Shown one piece after another: positions 41,086 through 51,431 of a stretch of 64,000 nt of DNA. Positions within the stretch are counted from its first letter, which is position 1. Every line of letters begins with the position of its first letter. The position numbers and the translations under genes are program-made. The stretch is from Choristoneura fumiferana (Eukaryota; Arthropoda; Insecta; Lepidoptera; Tortricidae): contig NC_133476.1 in NCBI RefSeq assembly GCF_025370935.1, positions 21,028,801 to 21,092,800 on the forward strand. The letters are read 5' to 3'. The notes under the pieces were generated by a model. That model ran no database searches. It was not told the DNA's origin and was given only the letters and a program-made list of their open reading frames with translations.

Positions 41086-41121
41086 TAACTTTATAGCGTT
41101 TGAAAAAATTTAAGCCAATCC

Positions 41122-41712
41122 CATCACTAGGAATTTTCGTAATTTGAAATAAGCACAAAAAAAAGTTAAACAAAAGTCTGTAAAAATCCTAAACAGCTCA
41201 AATTCAGTGCATTAAACAATTTAAAACAAACAAAATAAAGGTTAGGATCCCGAGTTTGCGTTCAACAGCAGTGCAAATATTACGCTCGTGTGCGCTCGGA
41301 TGGATTCGGCCGTGATCGGGCGCCCTCGGGTTTTAATCTCGACCAAATTGCTTCGGTTCGGCGGGACGTCTAATATAGTAGAAGATAGGACTCGAGCTGA
41401 AAAGGCCCTAGTCCATATTGTGAGATTTAAATGTACCACCGGTTTCAGATATAATTTATTTCGAGTCGAAGGAAATTCCAGGGCTTAAGATCGTTGAATT
41501 CCACTTATTTAAATAGGACATACTGCATACTAATGTGGAATGTAGGTGCACGATAAAAAACCTTGAATGAATTTACTTTTGAACCAATTGAAGAAAAAAT
41601 TATGGAAGTTTCTTTTTACCCGACTTCCCGAAGGAGGGTTATATGTTTTTCGAGCGTATGTGTGTATGTACGTCAACATCAAAAGTAGCTGGTTACTTTT
41701 TAGGGTTCCGTA
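41122..41712 (+). repeat. 591-bp direct duplication, copy 2
   Basis: This is the second copy of 40193-40783. It ends abruptly at GGGTTCCGTA, after which unrelated sequence (CAAATTGAAACGCATGC) follows. The break is therefore inside the shared GGGTTCCGTAGCC repeat. Confidence 0.9.
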
Positions 41713-43047
41713 CAAATTGAAACGCATGCAATAAAGTTGGTATTTCATTAGTAATTTATACAAAGCAAAATATTTTTTTGCCGATCCACTTACTTTTGAT
41801 TTTTGTGAGATCTATCTTTTTCAAACATTATTATAATTTTTCTACAAAAATGCAAAGTAAAAAAAAAATTTTTTTTTCATAACATCAAGAAATTAAAAAC
41901 TCGAAGTGTATTTGACATTTATTTCAACACCTTCACTTGTCCTGTAAAAAGGACGAGTATAAAAGGGGTCTCTTTTTGAGGTACGAACCCCTAAAAAATA
42001 ATGAAATGTCTAATATAAGTAAATCAAAATCGGTCAAAAGAACCATGGTAATGAGCTTACAAAATTGCATGATATTTTAAGCAAACCTTTCCACATCCCG
42101 GAAAATTATGAAGATATCCTTTTTCCGGAACACGCAAGCACTGCTTACGTATCACTACCTCTAAAACAATAGACTGTCATAAACCTGTCAAATTAGACCC
42201 ACTTATAGTACGAACAAACAAGCACGTCCCAAATACCTATAGTATTATGAACTGATCCAATACGGAACTCACTCCTATAATACGGGTAAATAGAAAAGAC
42301 CCGCGATTAATGAGCGGGCACGTGCTTCCTACATCGCTTCTCTTTTTGGCAAGTTTATACGTAGAGGGTCCGAAATGTACGTGATCGCAATAGGTAACGG
42401 TGGTATATGGAGTGACAATGGAGCCTATTACTGCATGACCCGGAGAGTAACTACGCCGCTTGTAGTGACTAGTATAGGCCTGTTATCATATCCCTAAAGC
42501 TCTTAAGCCGAGTTTAGACTTGCAAGAAAAAAACTCGTTGGCTTTACGGCCTCAAGCAGAGGATCCTGGGTTTGGAAAAGTAATGGGTCATCATTCTGAG
42601 AGAAAAAAAAAACAAAATTACTAAATTAAAAATAGGGTATAACTTAAAATAAAAATACCCAAAATAACGATAAATAATAAGTATAAACCACACAGCTACC
42701 ACTACTATAACCCACCTTCAGCCACCTTCTTGAACCTTATGGCTTCAAATAAAATTGTATTTATTATCTCACACCTTTTAACCTGCAGCTGAACTTCAAA
42801 GACCCTTGGAAGACTCAAATCACAAATGCAAAATGCATGCTCAAGAAAATCCAAAATACATGTCTCCCCATGTTTATAACAGTGATTTGAAAGCATTATT
42901 CGCGGGCATATTTCTTGTCATACTGCCATTACTTGTGTAAATATTTGGGGACCCGAGACTGGAATTGACAAAAGGTTTTGTTTGTGAGGCTGTTATGTAT
43001 GACGATGGCTTGTTTAATATAGCTGCAACTTGTTGGGCACGCAGGAG
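41713..43047. other. No gene recognised
   Basis: AT-rich unassigned DNA. The 63-codon minus-strand frame at 42705-42896 has no recognisable feature. Confidence 0.4.
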
Positions 43048-43055
43048 TAATGATG

Positions 43056-43284
43056 ATCGAATTGCCTAGTGGTTAGAGAACTGACTACTAAGCTTGACAC
43101 CCGGGTTCAATCCCGGGCCGAGGCAGATTTTATGTATGGAAAATATGAGTATTTGTTCTCGAGTTTTAGATATTTAATTTGTATTTAAATAAGTATCTAT
43201 TGTAAGTAAATTTATCCATTGCCTATAGATAGCCATAACACAAAATTTTCTGAGGTACTTTCGGATTAGGTCAAATTGGTGTTT
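43056..43284 (+). mobile_element. tRNA-headed SINE with 8-bp flanking duplication
   Basis: The head ATCGAATTGCCTAGTGGTTA then CACCCGGGTTCAATCCCGGG carries both promoter boxes. The body (TTTAAATAAGTATCTATTG, TTAGGTCAAATTGGTGTTTT) parallels 31215-31490. TAATGATG at 43048-43055 and 43285-43292 is a likely target duplication. It is diverged from the other copies, so it may be older or a different subfamily. Confidence 0.8.
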
Positions 43285-43674
43285 TAATGATGGTGAACAA
43301 TTGGACATTTTTTTCTCATAGCTATTTGGTAATATCATGTATTCTAAATTTGCTGCAGCAAGGTACTGAAGTCGTTAAATTCAAGCAAAATTAATGTCAT
43401 GTCTTTCACATAAGATAGCTGTGCCAAGTCCATTATTAAACTTACTTTTTTGTCTTGCCGTTGTATTTATTTTTATGAAACAAGCCTTGCCCCGCGGCTT
43501 TGCACGCGTATAAAATTAAGCCTAAGTAGCAATTGAATAGAAATTCTGGGATTTCGAAAAATAACCATGGAAATTTCCAAAACTTACATCCTAAGTATCA
43601 GTGACGTTGCATAAAAAATACCAGCAATTAATTTCATATCTCTAATCTCAGCGATTGTAATATATGTTTACACT
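43285..43674. other. No gene recognised
   Basis: A short CCCCGCGGCTTTGCACGCGT (43492) is a fragment of the CCGCGGGAAC repeat type. Confidence 0.35.
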
Positions 43675-43885
43675 AGCCGTCACCCGTGACTCCGTCCGCG
43701 CAGAATTCGTTTATCGTATCCCGCGGGAACTATGAAATTTTCCGAGATAAAAACTATCCTATGTCCTTCTCCGGGACTCAAACTATCTGTATACCGAATT
43801 TCAAAATTTAATTAAATCAGTTCAGAGGTTTAGACGTGATGAAGTAACAAACAAACAGACTTATAAACTTTGCACCTTGCAATAG
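43675..43885 (+). repeat. Dispersed repeat, CCGCGGGAACTATG family
   Basis: ACTAGCCGTCACCCGTGACT, CCCGCGGGAACTATGAAATT, AAAACTATCCTATGTCCTTC, CTCAAACTATCTGTATACCG and GTTTAGACGTGATGAAGTAA match 15860-16030 and extend its left end. Confidence 0.75.
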
Positions 43886-45480
43886 GACCTATCAGCAAGA
43901 TACTCCACTTGTCAGTAATACATCATGATGAAATCCATCTGAACTTCAAGCAGAACATTACGAGTAAGTAATTCTCCCGTCCCGTAAGCGGTGTAATTAC
44001 AAATATATTTATCATCCAAGCCATTTCCTTCCACTAACGCTCCCCGCTCCTAAACTTGAGCTTTTCCAAATTACCACCCTTCAAATTGTCATAAATTACA
44101 ACTCCCCATTTGACTATTTCCGCCACACACTCTAAACTGACAATGTTCGAGCCTCTAACCTGAAATTGCCCAGAAAGTTGCCAACCCGGACCTGAAAAAA
44201 ACTTTCTCGCCGCATCAGTACGGCTCAAGTCCAAATTACGGCTAAATGAAAACGAACTCTGCGCGCCGGTAATAAAGTGCGATTTGCGTTGTTAGTTTGA
44301 TGTGGCAAAGGTGCATTATCTGGGAAACTCAGGGTCCTTTGGAGTCGTCTCACGTCTTGCGTCGGGTAGATCACGTCCTCCGTTGCCCTAGCGTTTATTA
44401 TGCAATAGCTAAATGTAATAGACATGTTCGGCTCCGAATGGAGGCCTAAAATGGACAAAGTGTGCTATTTTTCAGGTTCAACCGCTGCAAAGTTAGTCAA
44501 AGACAGTATTCTTGGGCTGGTTTTTGGATGCATGAAGAATAGTGGTATCAAACATTTCCTCCAATTCCCACCGACATGGAACGGTTGGCGAACGTCAGGA
44601 GCAGATTAAGTGGGGGAAGTAATCCACGCAAGTGACAACTTGATCAGATGAAGACTCGTTAGTACTTAATCGCTATTTCTCTCCATCAATATTAAGGGAT
44701 TCAAAGATCCGGCATAATCACAGGGGGGGGTGGAGATTCCTCATCCCTTGAGGCACGAAATAATCTAAGAAAATTGGGTAACACTTTTTCGTGATAAATA
44801 TTGCAAGGAAAATGGGTATTTTTGACGGTTCCGAGAGCGGGCTTAGACCAGGTTTCTTGGGATTAGCGCCAGTATCTTATACTCTTTTGAAGAGGAATAA
44901 TAGAATACCTATGAATAAAGGATGTTAAGGGCTCGGAAAAGTCGTCGAATTAGGTTCTTATGTATTTAGTCAGGTTAATAAATTATACTGATGATTTTTG
45001 TTATTTATTCCATTTTACATACAAGGTGGCACATCGGTCAGTATGGGTAATTCTGAAGCTATAAGACTACATACAAAGTTAAATATGTTTTTGCCACACA
45101 TTTAGGCCAACAATTAGGTAGGTATATAATACACAAGAAGGGTACCTAGAAGGGTACATGTCGAGCTAAACTCGATTTAAGACGTGAGTTATCCGGGTCA
45201 TTATATTTAATAAGGGTACCTACTCTAAAACTAAGTTTGTTTACTAACTCTTAGGAACCATGTCATAGATTTTAGTGACACCGAAAACCGCATAGAAAGA
45301 TTTAAAAAAAAACTTGTATCCCGGTCGAATTAATTGAATTGAATTAAGTTTTTGTTTGAAATTACGAACTTTTTATTTAATGCCACATTCCATTCAACTT
45401 GCTTAGGTGCGTAAAATTGTCTCTTTTATATTGGACGTAGCTCTTCATTGATGCCGCAGCTTGTTTTATACGGTTGTACC
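43886..45480. other. No gene recognised
   Basis: Frames at 44034-44234 (-), 44225-44458 (-) and 44424-44609 (+) lack recognisable motifs. No repeat was identified. Confidence 0.4.
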
Positions 45481-46235
45481 TTGTTTTGCCTATTTTAAGT
45501 TTGCCTAATGCTAGATAAAATAATATTACTTAACCTAATGTTTCATTTTACCTAATTTTCATATTAGTGAAAGTCATTTTGTATACAACTTACTTTACAT
45601 AATTTTGTTTAGAGTATTTTTAAATTACCTAATTTTCATTTTGTATAAACTCATTTCATGTAATGTTTGACTGACATAATTATATTTTGTCTAACATACA
45701 TTTCGATAACGTTTGTTAATTCTAAAAAGATTAGTATTATAAAACAAAGTTGGTTCTGGCGCTTCGCCGGCCGCTGCCGCGGCACGCTCGCTTCGCTCGC
45801 TCGGCTCGCGCACTGTAGGCTCGCTGTTCTACCTAACGCTCCTCATCGCTTCGCTCGTCGTCGTACCTATTCCCTGTGTGTTTAGTATTGTTATTTGCTT
45901 GAACCGAATAAAAAATAGTAGAATATATGGATTAATTTATTTCAATTTTAACCTACCTAATTGACCTTATTTTATAATAAACATTTAGATACCAAAATTA
46001 GGCATAACGTTAGTAGGAAAAATAAATATTATGATAATTCAGTATTAGACAATCCAATGTTCGTTAAAACGTTATTCGGCTATATGATGATTAGTTAAAA
46101 TAAGAATCGACAAAGTGAGTTTTCAAAATTCGACAAAATAAAAATTATGAATAATGATATTATAAAAATTGTCTTTAGACAAACTATTCATTATAGTAAG
46201 TTGTTAGACAAAGTGAAATTAGAAAGAGCACAAAT
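45481..46235. repeat. AT-rich repeat with TACCTAATTTTCAT motifs and a CpG-rich core
   Basis: Left of the core, CCTAATGTTTCATTTTACCT, TACCTAATTTTCATATTAGT and TTACCTAATTTTCATTTTGT are degenerate direct repeats. Right of it, TTCGACAAAATAAAAATTAT, GTCTTTAGACAAACTATTC and GTTAGACAAAGTGAAATTAG are similar inverted motifs. The arrangement parallels 16450-16960, where the same CpG module also sits in the middle. Confidence 0.55.
45757..45830 (+). repeat. CpG-rich module shared with 16709-16772
   Basis: GGCGCTTCGCCGGCCGCTGC, CGCGGCACGCTCGCTTCGCT and CGCTCGGCTCGCGCACTGTA align to the minus strand of 16709-16772. The open frame at 45667-45885 is composition-driven. Confidence 0.75.
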
Positions 46236-46636
46236 TTAAAATTATAAATGATACCCTCACACAAAAACATAAGAAGACTACCGCTCGAATTTGTAGAGCA
46301 TCGGTTTGTAAAATACATTTTTATTTCCCCTTGTTCATTGCCTCGTCAAGAGACCCTTTGGCGCTGTAACAGCCAATCGACACACGCTCGGATTGTACGG
46401 TTAATTCGTTACTGCAACCTTTTAACCTTTAACGGCTGTCCGCTACATTGTTTAAACGTCAAAAGTCCGGTCTGCTATGAGCGAGGATTTCCTTGTATTT
46501 AATTTAGTACTAAGTTTCACCTGTCGCGGTTTCTGTGATCATTATTGTTTGATACAGCGCCATCTATAGTGAATTTGCTGAACTAGTTGACTTGATAAAC
46601 GATAAAATTATTGATTGAAGTCTGTTGACATGTCTC
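46236..46636. other. No gene recognised
   Basis: The 84-codon frame at 46248-46502 has no recognisable domain. GATACAGCGCCATCTATAG at 46552 faintly recalls the ACGCCATCTAG MITE ends. Confidence 0.35.
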
Positions 46637-46712
46637 GTCTGCACTTTGCATTAGGTGAGATTAGGGGTCAACCACGGTCAGTACTGTAAAAAAAATACAA
46701 GTTTCACAATAC
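46637..46712 (+). mobile_element. 5'-truncated non-LTR 3' region
   Basis: TCTGCACTTTGCATTAGGTG, AGGGGTCAACCACGGTCAGT and ATACAAGTTTCACAATAC follow the order in the 3' untranslated part of the remnant at 55036-55290 (TCTGCACTTTACATCGGGTG, GGGGTCAATCACGGTCAGTT, ACAAGTGTCAG). Confidence 0.65.
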
Positions 46713-46924
46713 AAGTATAGTCAACAAAAGTACACACCGTAATGGCGTACGTGAAAAAAAAATATGTGGGCGGATTTAAATATTTTTTAAATTGTAACAA
46801 TATGGGTATCAGAGAAGAGCTAATAATTTTCTCATTCCGGATATATTTAAACGGGATCCTTTCGACTGCCATAATTTTTTAGGTCATAATGTAATGTTTG
46901 TAACCCACCACAAACATAAATGTA

Positions 46925-47378
46925 AAAAACCGGCCAAGAGCGTGTCGGACACGCCCAAAATAGGGTTCCGTAGCCATTACAAAAAAAATAAGTAATATTT
47001 TTCTGAGGATTTCGTATTTTATACGGAATCTTCCAAGTTTAGGTATATTTTATACCTTAGGCTGCTTTTTACTCATAAACTACTGATAATTCTCAAGGAA
47101 ACTTAGCCGTTATAGTTTTCCTTGAAAGTTTGATATACACATTCTACACTTTTGATGAGTTCCTTAAATTTCAGCCAACGGCTATTATTTACTGAAATTA
47201 TTTAATTAATTAGTTCTTAGAATATATTAGAATAATTTAACAAAATGACATGTAATAATGATATTACCAATAAAAGAGTATGAGTATGAGTATACTTACT
47301 ATCATTACATTATGCTGAGTGGGGTCCACTTTATAGTATTCGATGTTAATTTTTTTCCATCTTATGTATTTTTATGTG

Positions 47379-47409
<31 letters not shown>

Positions 47410-47571
47410 TAATTAATTATTAGTAGTTTAACAGAAAATAGCAGCCTAAGGTATAAACTATACTTAAACTTGGAAGGTTCCGTATAAAATACGAAATCCT
47501 TAGAAAACTATTACTTAATTTTTTCGTTATTGCTACGGAACTTGGCCGGCTTTTTGTCTATAATGGTTTAA
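46925..47571. repeat. Two opposed copies of the GGCCGGTTTTT repeat end flanking (TC)n
   Basis: 46925-47140 (minus) and 47429-47571 (plus) are inverted copies. AAAAAACCGGCCAAGAGCGT ... GAGGATTTCGTATTTTATAC ... GGTATATTTTATACCTTAGG is mirrored by GCAGCCTAAGGTATAAACTA ... GTATAAAATACGAAATCCTT ... GAACTTGGCCGGCTTTTTG. A TCTCTCTCTCTCTCTCTCTC microsatellite (47383-47409) lies between them. Transcription across it would give a hairpin with a stem of about 140 bp. Confidence 0.8.
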
Positions 47572-48230
47572 AGATCTTTATGTTATGTAATGTTTGTCAA
47601 TAGTGTTTGTTTAATTATTTTTAACAATAAAGAGTTTACCTTTACTATTAGTAATTTTCAAGACACGCTTGTCTTTATAAAACAGCTAGGAATTATCGAT
47701 GCTTTTGACAATGATCGAGCACGTAAAGAGGGATCCGAGAGTAATTCCCATCGAACTTTATGTTAATGCTATATTACCTTAATGATAGTAATGCGTTGCG
47801 CAGTATACAACGCTCTCTCCCTTCGTGATTTCCCTTGAGCGCCAGCGATCACCGGGAGTGGATAGCATCCAATTTTTATCATCCACTTACGTATCAGAGG
47901 CTTTCTGCTAAATTGCGAGGTTGCGTGTTTGATGTGCAAGGGATTGTGCCTTGGAGGGTTTACTGTAAGTCTATCATGTAAAACGACATATTTTATGATA
48001 TTTGTTGGGATTTTTTTGAACGTCGGAAAGACAAAACTTCTACCAAACAAGAAGTATTTTCCGAAGCGTAATGTATGATCCGTTGTTGGCCACGCTTTGA
48101 GGCTTCTATTGTTTTAATTTGTTTTAATCGACTAAAACCCAGATAAAATTAATTAGTATTTTCTTTACTAGAATACGAGTAAATAAAAAGTCGATTTCAG
48201 AACCACTTTCGAAACTCGTATGAAAAGATC
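47572..48230. other. No gene recognised
   Basis: The 93-codon minus-strand frame 47769-48050 has no recognisable domain. Confidence 0.4.
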
Positions 48231-48241
48231 GTTATTTTTGT

Positions 48242-48646
48242 TGAACTAAAAGAATTTCTTTGCTCACCTCACCCGCGGCCGTATAGTAGCTAAGTTTATG
48301 CAAGATATGTTCATGCAGTTTCTCCACCTCCACACTGTAAGAACACGCACAAATCACAAATCACACAAACCCATCTATCACCACCGCATAGTTGTCTATG
48401 AGAGTTTTTCATAGCAACCGTTGTTGGTGATTATATTTCGTTTTACAAAGCATAGTATTTTACTTAGAAAATGTATATTCTATGATGGTATCAAACGGAT
48501 ACATAATAAACTGGCGACGAGCACTGAACTGCATGAACACGCATATTTTGCTTAAACTTAGCTATTATAAGGTCGCGGGTGAGCAAAGAAATTCTTTGAG
48601 TTCAGTGATAGGACCTCCGCAAAGTAACGCGTGATTCGATAAATTA
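48242..48646. mobile_element. Foldback-family element C (405 bp) with 11-bp target-site duplication
   Basis: GTTATTTTTGT occurs at 48231-48241 and 48647-48657. The left end TGAACTAAAAGAATTTCTTT starts an arm of about 78 bp (48242-48320), mirrored at 48526-48605 (ending CAAAGAAATTCTTTGAGTTC). Beyond the right arm, an asymmetric tail GTGATAGGACCTCCGCAAAG then TAACGCGTGATTCGATAAAT reaches the boundary at 48646. The interior holds CACACAAACCCATCTATCAC, as in element B. No protein is encoded. Confidence 0.8.
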
Positions 48647-48657
48647 GTTATTTTTGT

Positions 48658-49437
48658 GCATACGTACGTTTATGTTTGCTAAGAAAAATCTTGTGCATTT
48701 CCACTGAAGTAAAAACATTTCACAGTACAAACGTCTCGACAGTAATGCTCTGATGATTTCCCCGAGCGCTCATTGATACTTGTAACTTAAACAGAAATTC
48801 AGAATTCGCTGAAAAAAGTCAACCAAGCAAGTTACTTGGAAGTTTTTTAATCAAATCCTGTCCGGCGACAACTTTGCATCTGTTTTAATTGTAAAAGAAA
48901 AATAAAAGTATTTCACAAAATCGGTTTGTGTGGTAGTACAATAAGTTAAATAAGTAGGTAAGAGGGTTTTTAAAAAAACAATATTTTGATTGATTCTTTG
49001 GTGTTTAGTACCTATTTAAGTATGGATCTACTACGTACAGTCAAGTTCAATAATATATACGAGTATCTACTTGAACCACTCAAAAATATGTTACTGTGGT
49101 ACATATTTTTGTAGCGTTGGGTAAGTCCATATTTTTACACTCGACTGTAGAGTACAAGGTTTAGAGTTACAAGGTTCACTACTGATCCTCCACGACCATC
49201 TTGTAAAGAATATACCGACTAAGAAGAGTATATTTGCTCACAGCCTGATTTATTTGAGCCATTCTGCTGGATTCTCACCTTACTAACACCAAAATTGAGA
49301 TGCTGCGGCATCTCTAACATCATTACAGAAGCTGCGGACACGTAGCCTCTGGCGCTGCGCCAGCGTCACTCGCTCCGCTGCCCCCATTCAACCGGTACAG
49401 CCCCGACTACGAGCGTACGCACAGCGAGCATATCTTT
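48658..49437. other. No gene recognised
   Basis: A GC-richer stretch at 49345-49430 (CTGGCGCTGCGCCAGCGTCA, a perfect short palindrome, then CTCGCTCCGCTGCCCCCATT) stands out, but nothing coding is evident. Confidence 0.35.
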
Positions 49438-49660
49438 TACTAGCTTATGCCCGCGACTTCATCTGCGCGGATTTAGGTTATTGCGCGGTGGCGCCCTCTA
49501 CCGGAATAAAAGGTATCCTATGTTGATCCTTGGGGTTCAAACTTCCTATATACCAAATTTCATCAAAATCGGTTCAGTGGTTTCGACGTGAAAGCGTAAC
49601 AGACAGACAGACAGAGTTACTTTCGCATTTATAATTTTAGTATGGATATGGATATAGTAG
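49438..49660 (+). repeat. Dispersed repeat, CTTATGCCCGCGACTTCATC family
   Basis: ACTAGCTTATGCCCGCGACT, GGCGCCCTCTACCGGAATAA, GTTGATCCTTGGGGTTCAAA and AACAGACAGACAGACAGAGT match 21553-21757 closely. The copy ends in TTATAATTTTAGTATGGAT. A minus-strand frame (49546-49818) overlaps it and is fortuitous. Confidence 0.8.
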
Positions 49661-50297
49661 GGATTACACAGCGGCACAGAATACATAATAGTACTAACGT
49701 GAGAATGGCCACGCTCCGCCCCGCACCGGTTCGGGTTACCCCACCCCTCAAGCGCAGATTGCAGGAAAACCGCAGGAAAGCAGTCGGGTGCGCCGTACGA
49801 CACTAAGTTCGGCCGCACGACACTAATAATTTTGCGAAATGGTATCGGTACCCTACCTACTTCCTTTTTCTAAATGAATAAATATTTCTGAAATTATCGC
49901 GATTAATACATGTAATAACTACCTACCGATAAAATCGTTTAAGTTTGTAGTCGTATATCTATTGTAATGGATAATAATAATGCTTAATTACACAGACATA
50001 CACATTTTAAGTACTTTTAAATAAATAGATAAGATTAACGATAACATTTATTTGCACTATCTAAGCCATACCTACATATTAAGTACCTATAAATGTCATT
50101 GGTAGCACTTATTAGGGTTTTGTGATAGTCAGCCCTTGTGTATCTTACGCACACATTGACAAGTGTACAGACGTCGTCGTGCCTATGTAGATTCAAGAAC
50201 GCGTATTTTGTACGGCGTGGCCGCCCTGTGCAGCGGTAATAATAACAGTTTTAGTAGGTATATAAATAATTCATGGTGGAATACTTCCTACTTATTC
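49661..50297. other. No gene recognised
   Basis: Unassigned AT-rich DNA. Confidence 0.35.
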
Positions 50298-50385
50298 TAT
50301 AATACCCATACATAGTACAAGCATCGCTTAGTTTGAGATTAGGTCAGTTGGTTTCAATTGTCCCATGATATTTTATTTATTTATC
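50298..50385 (+). mobile_element. 5'-truncated SINE
   Basis: CTATAATACCCATACATAGT, GCTTAGTTTGAGATTAGGTC and GTTTCAATTGTCCCATGATA then TTTTATTTATTTAT correspond to the last 90 bp of the SINE at 31215-31490. Confidence 0.75.
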
Positions 50386-50827
50386 TCCGTATGGCTATTT
50401 GTAATCTATGTATTTTTGTATCTGTCTGCCCGTCTGTCTGTTACGTCTTCACCTTGAAGCCGCTGAGCTTTTATCCCGAAAATTTTATTAAATTTAGCTT
50501 TTATTACTATAAAATCACTAGCTGCACTGGTGGTAGCGCATGGTCGTAGCCGGGCCTTATTGCAGACTTTCAATACTCCAAGGTATAAGATTAAAGGGTA
50601 TGGAAACGTGCTGGTTACTAATGATAGAGGAGTTTGGGGTCTCTGGATTTAATTTAATATTATTGAACTGTTGCTTCTAAATCAATATTTTATTTGTTTT
50701 ACTAGGTATCCCATAACTTTCGTAATTGCAGTTTTATTCTCAGAAATTTTTAAAATAACATGAAAAAAATACTGCTATTTACTAACATAAGTTTTCCAAC
50801 TGAAGTTACTTGGTTAATTTACTTGCT
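50386..50827. other. No gene recognised
   Basis: Unassigned AT-rich DNA. Confidence 0.35.
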
Positions 50828-51431
50828 TTTTTAGGGTTCCGTAGCCTAATACGGAACCCTTATAGTTTCGTCATGTCTGTCTGTCTGTCCGTCCGCGGCT
50901 TTGCTCAAGGACTATCAATGCTAGAAAGCTGTAATTTTGCACGAATATGTATGTAATCTATGCCGACAAAATAGTACAATAAAAAATTCAAAATCAATTT
51001 TTTTAGAGTACCTCCCATAGACGTAAAGTGGAGTTGATTTTTTTTTCTCATGCAACCTTGTAGTTTGGGGTATCGTTGGATAGGTCTTACTGAAAAGTAA
51101 AACCATTAGGGGGTTGCTATAACGAACTTTAAAGTGCAAATTTTCATTAAATCAAGCGCCCCCTTCTAAAATCTAAACCAAAAAAATTTGAAAAAAAATC
51201 AGGATGGTAGCAAGCATATCAAACTTACAAGGAAAACTATAATGGTTAAGTATGCTTGAGAATTAATAGTAGTTTAAGAGTAAATAGCAGCCTAAGGTAT
51301 AAAATATACCTAAACTTGGAAGATTCCGTATAAAATACGAAATCCTTAGAAAAATATTATACTTAATTTTTTCGTAATGGCTACGGAACTCTATTTCGGA
51401 CGTGTCCGACATGCTCTTGGCCGGTTTTTTT
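50828..51431 (+). repeat. GGGTTCCGTAGCC / GGCCGGTTTTT repeat, near full length
   Basis: It runs from TTTTTTAGGGTTCCGTAGCC through CTGTCTGTCTGTCCGTCCGC, ATCAATGCTAGAAAGCTGTA, GCAGCCTAAGGTATAAAATA and TATTTCGGACGTGTCCGACA to TGCTCTTGGCCGGTTTTTT, about 600 bp. Copies or parts are at 17616, 40784, 46925, 47429 and 58656. The termini are weakly inverted (GGGTTCCGTAGCC against GGCTACGGAACTC near the right end). No protein is encoded. Confidence 0.8.

Noticed and set aside
40193..41712. LTR retrotransposon with 591-bp LTRs
   Set aside because: The repeats do not begin TG or end CA, only 338 bp of other repeats lie between them, and there is no primer-binding site or coding region.
45667..45885. Arginine-rich small protein
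   Set aside because: The frame is opened by the CpG-rich repeat module also found inverted at 16709-16772.
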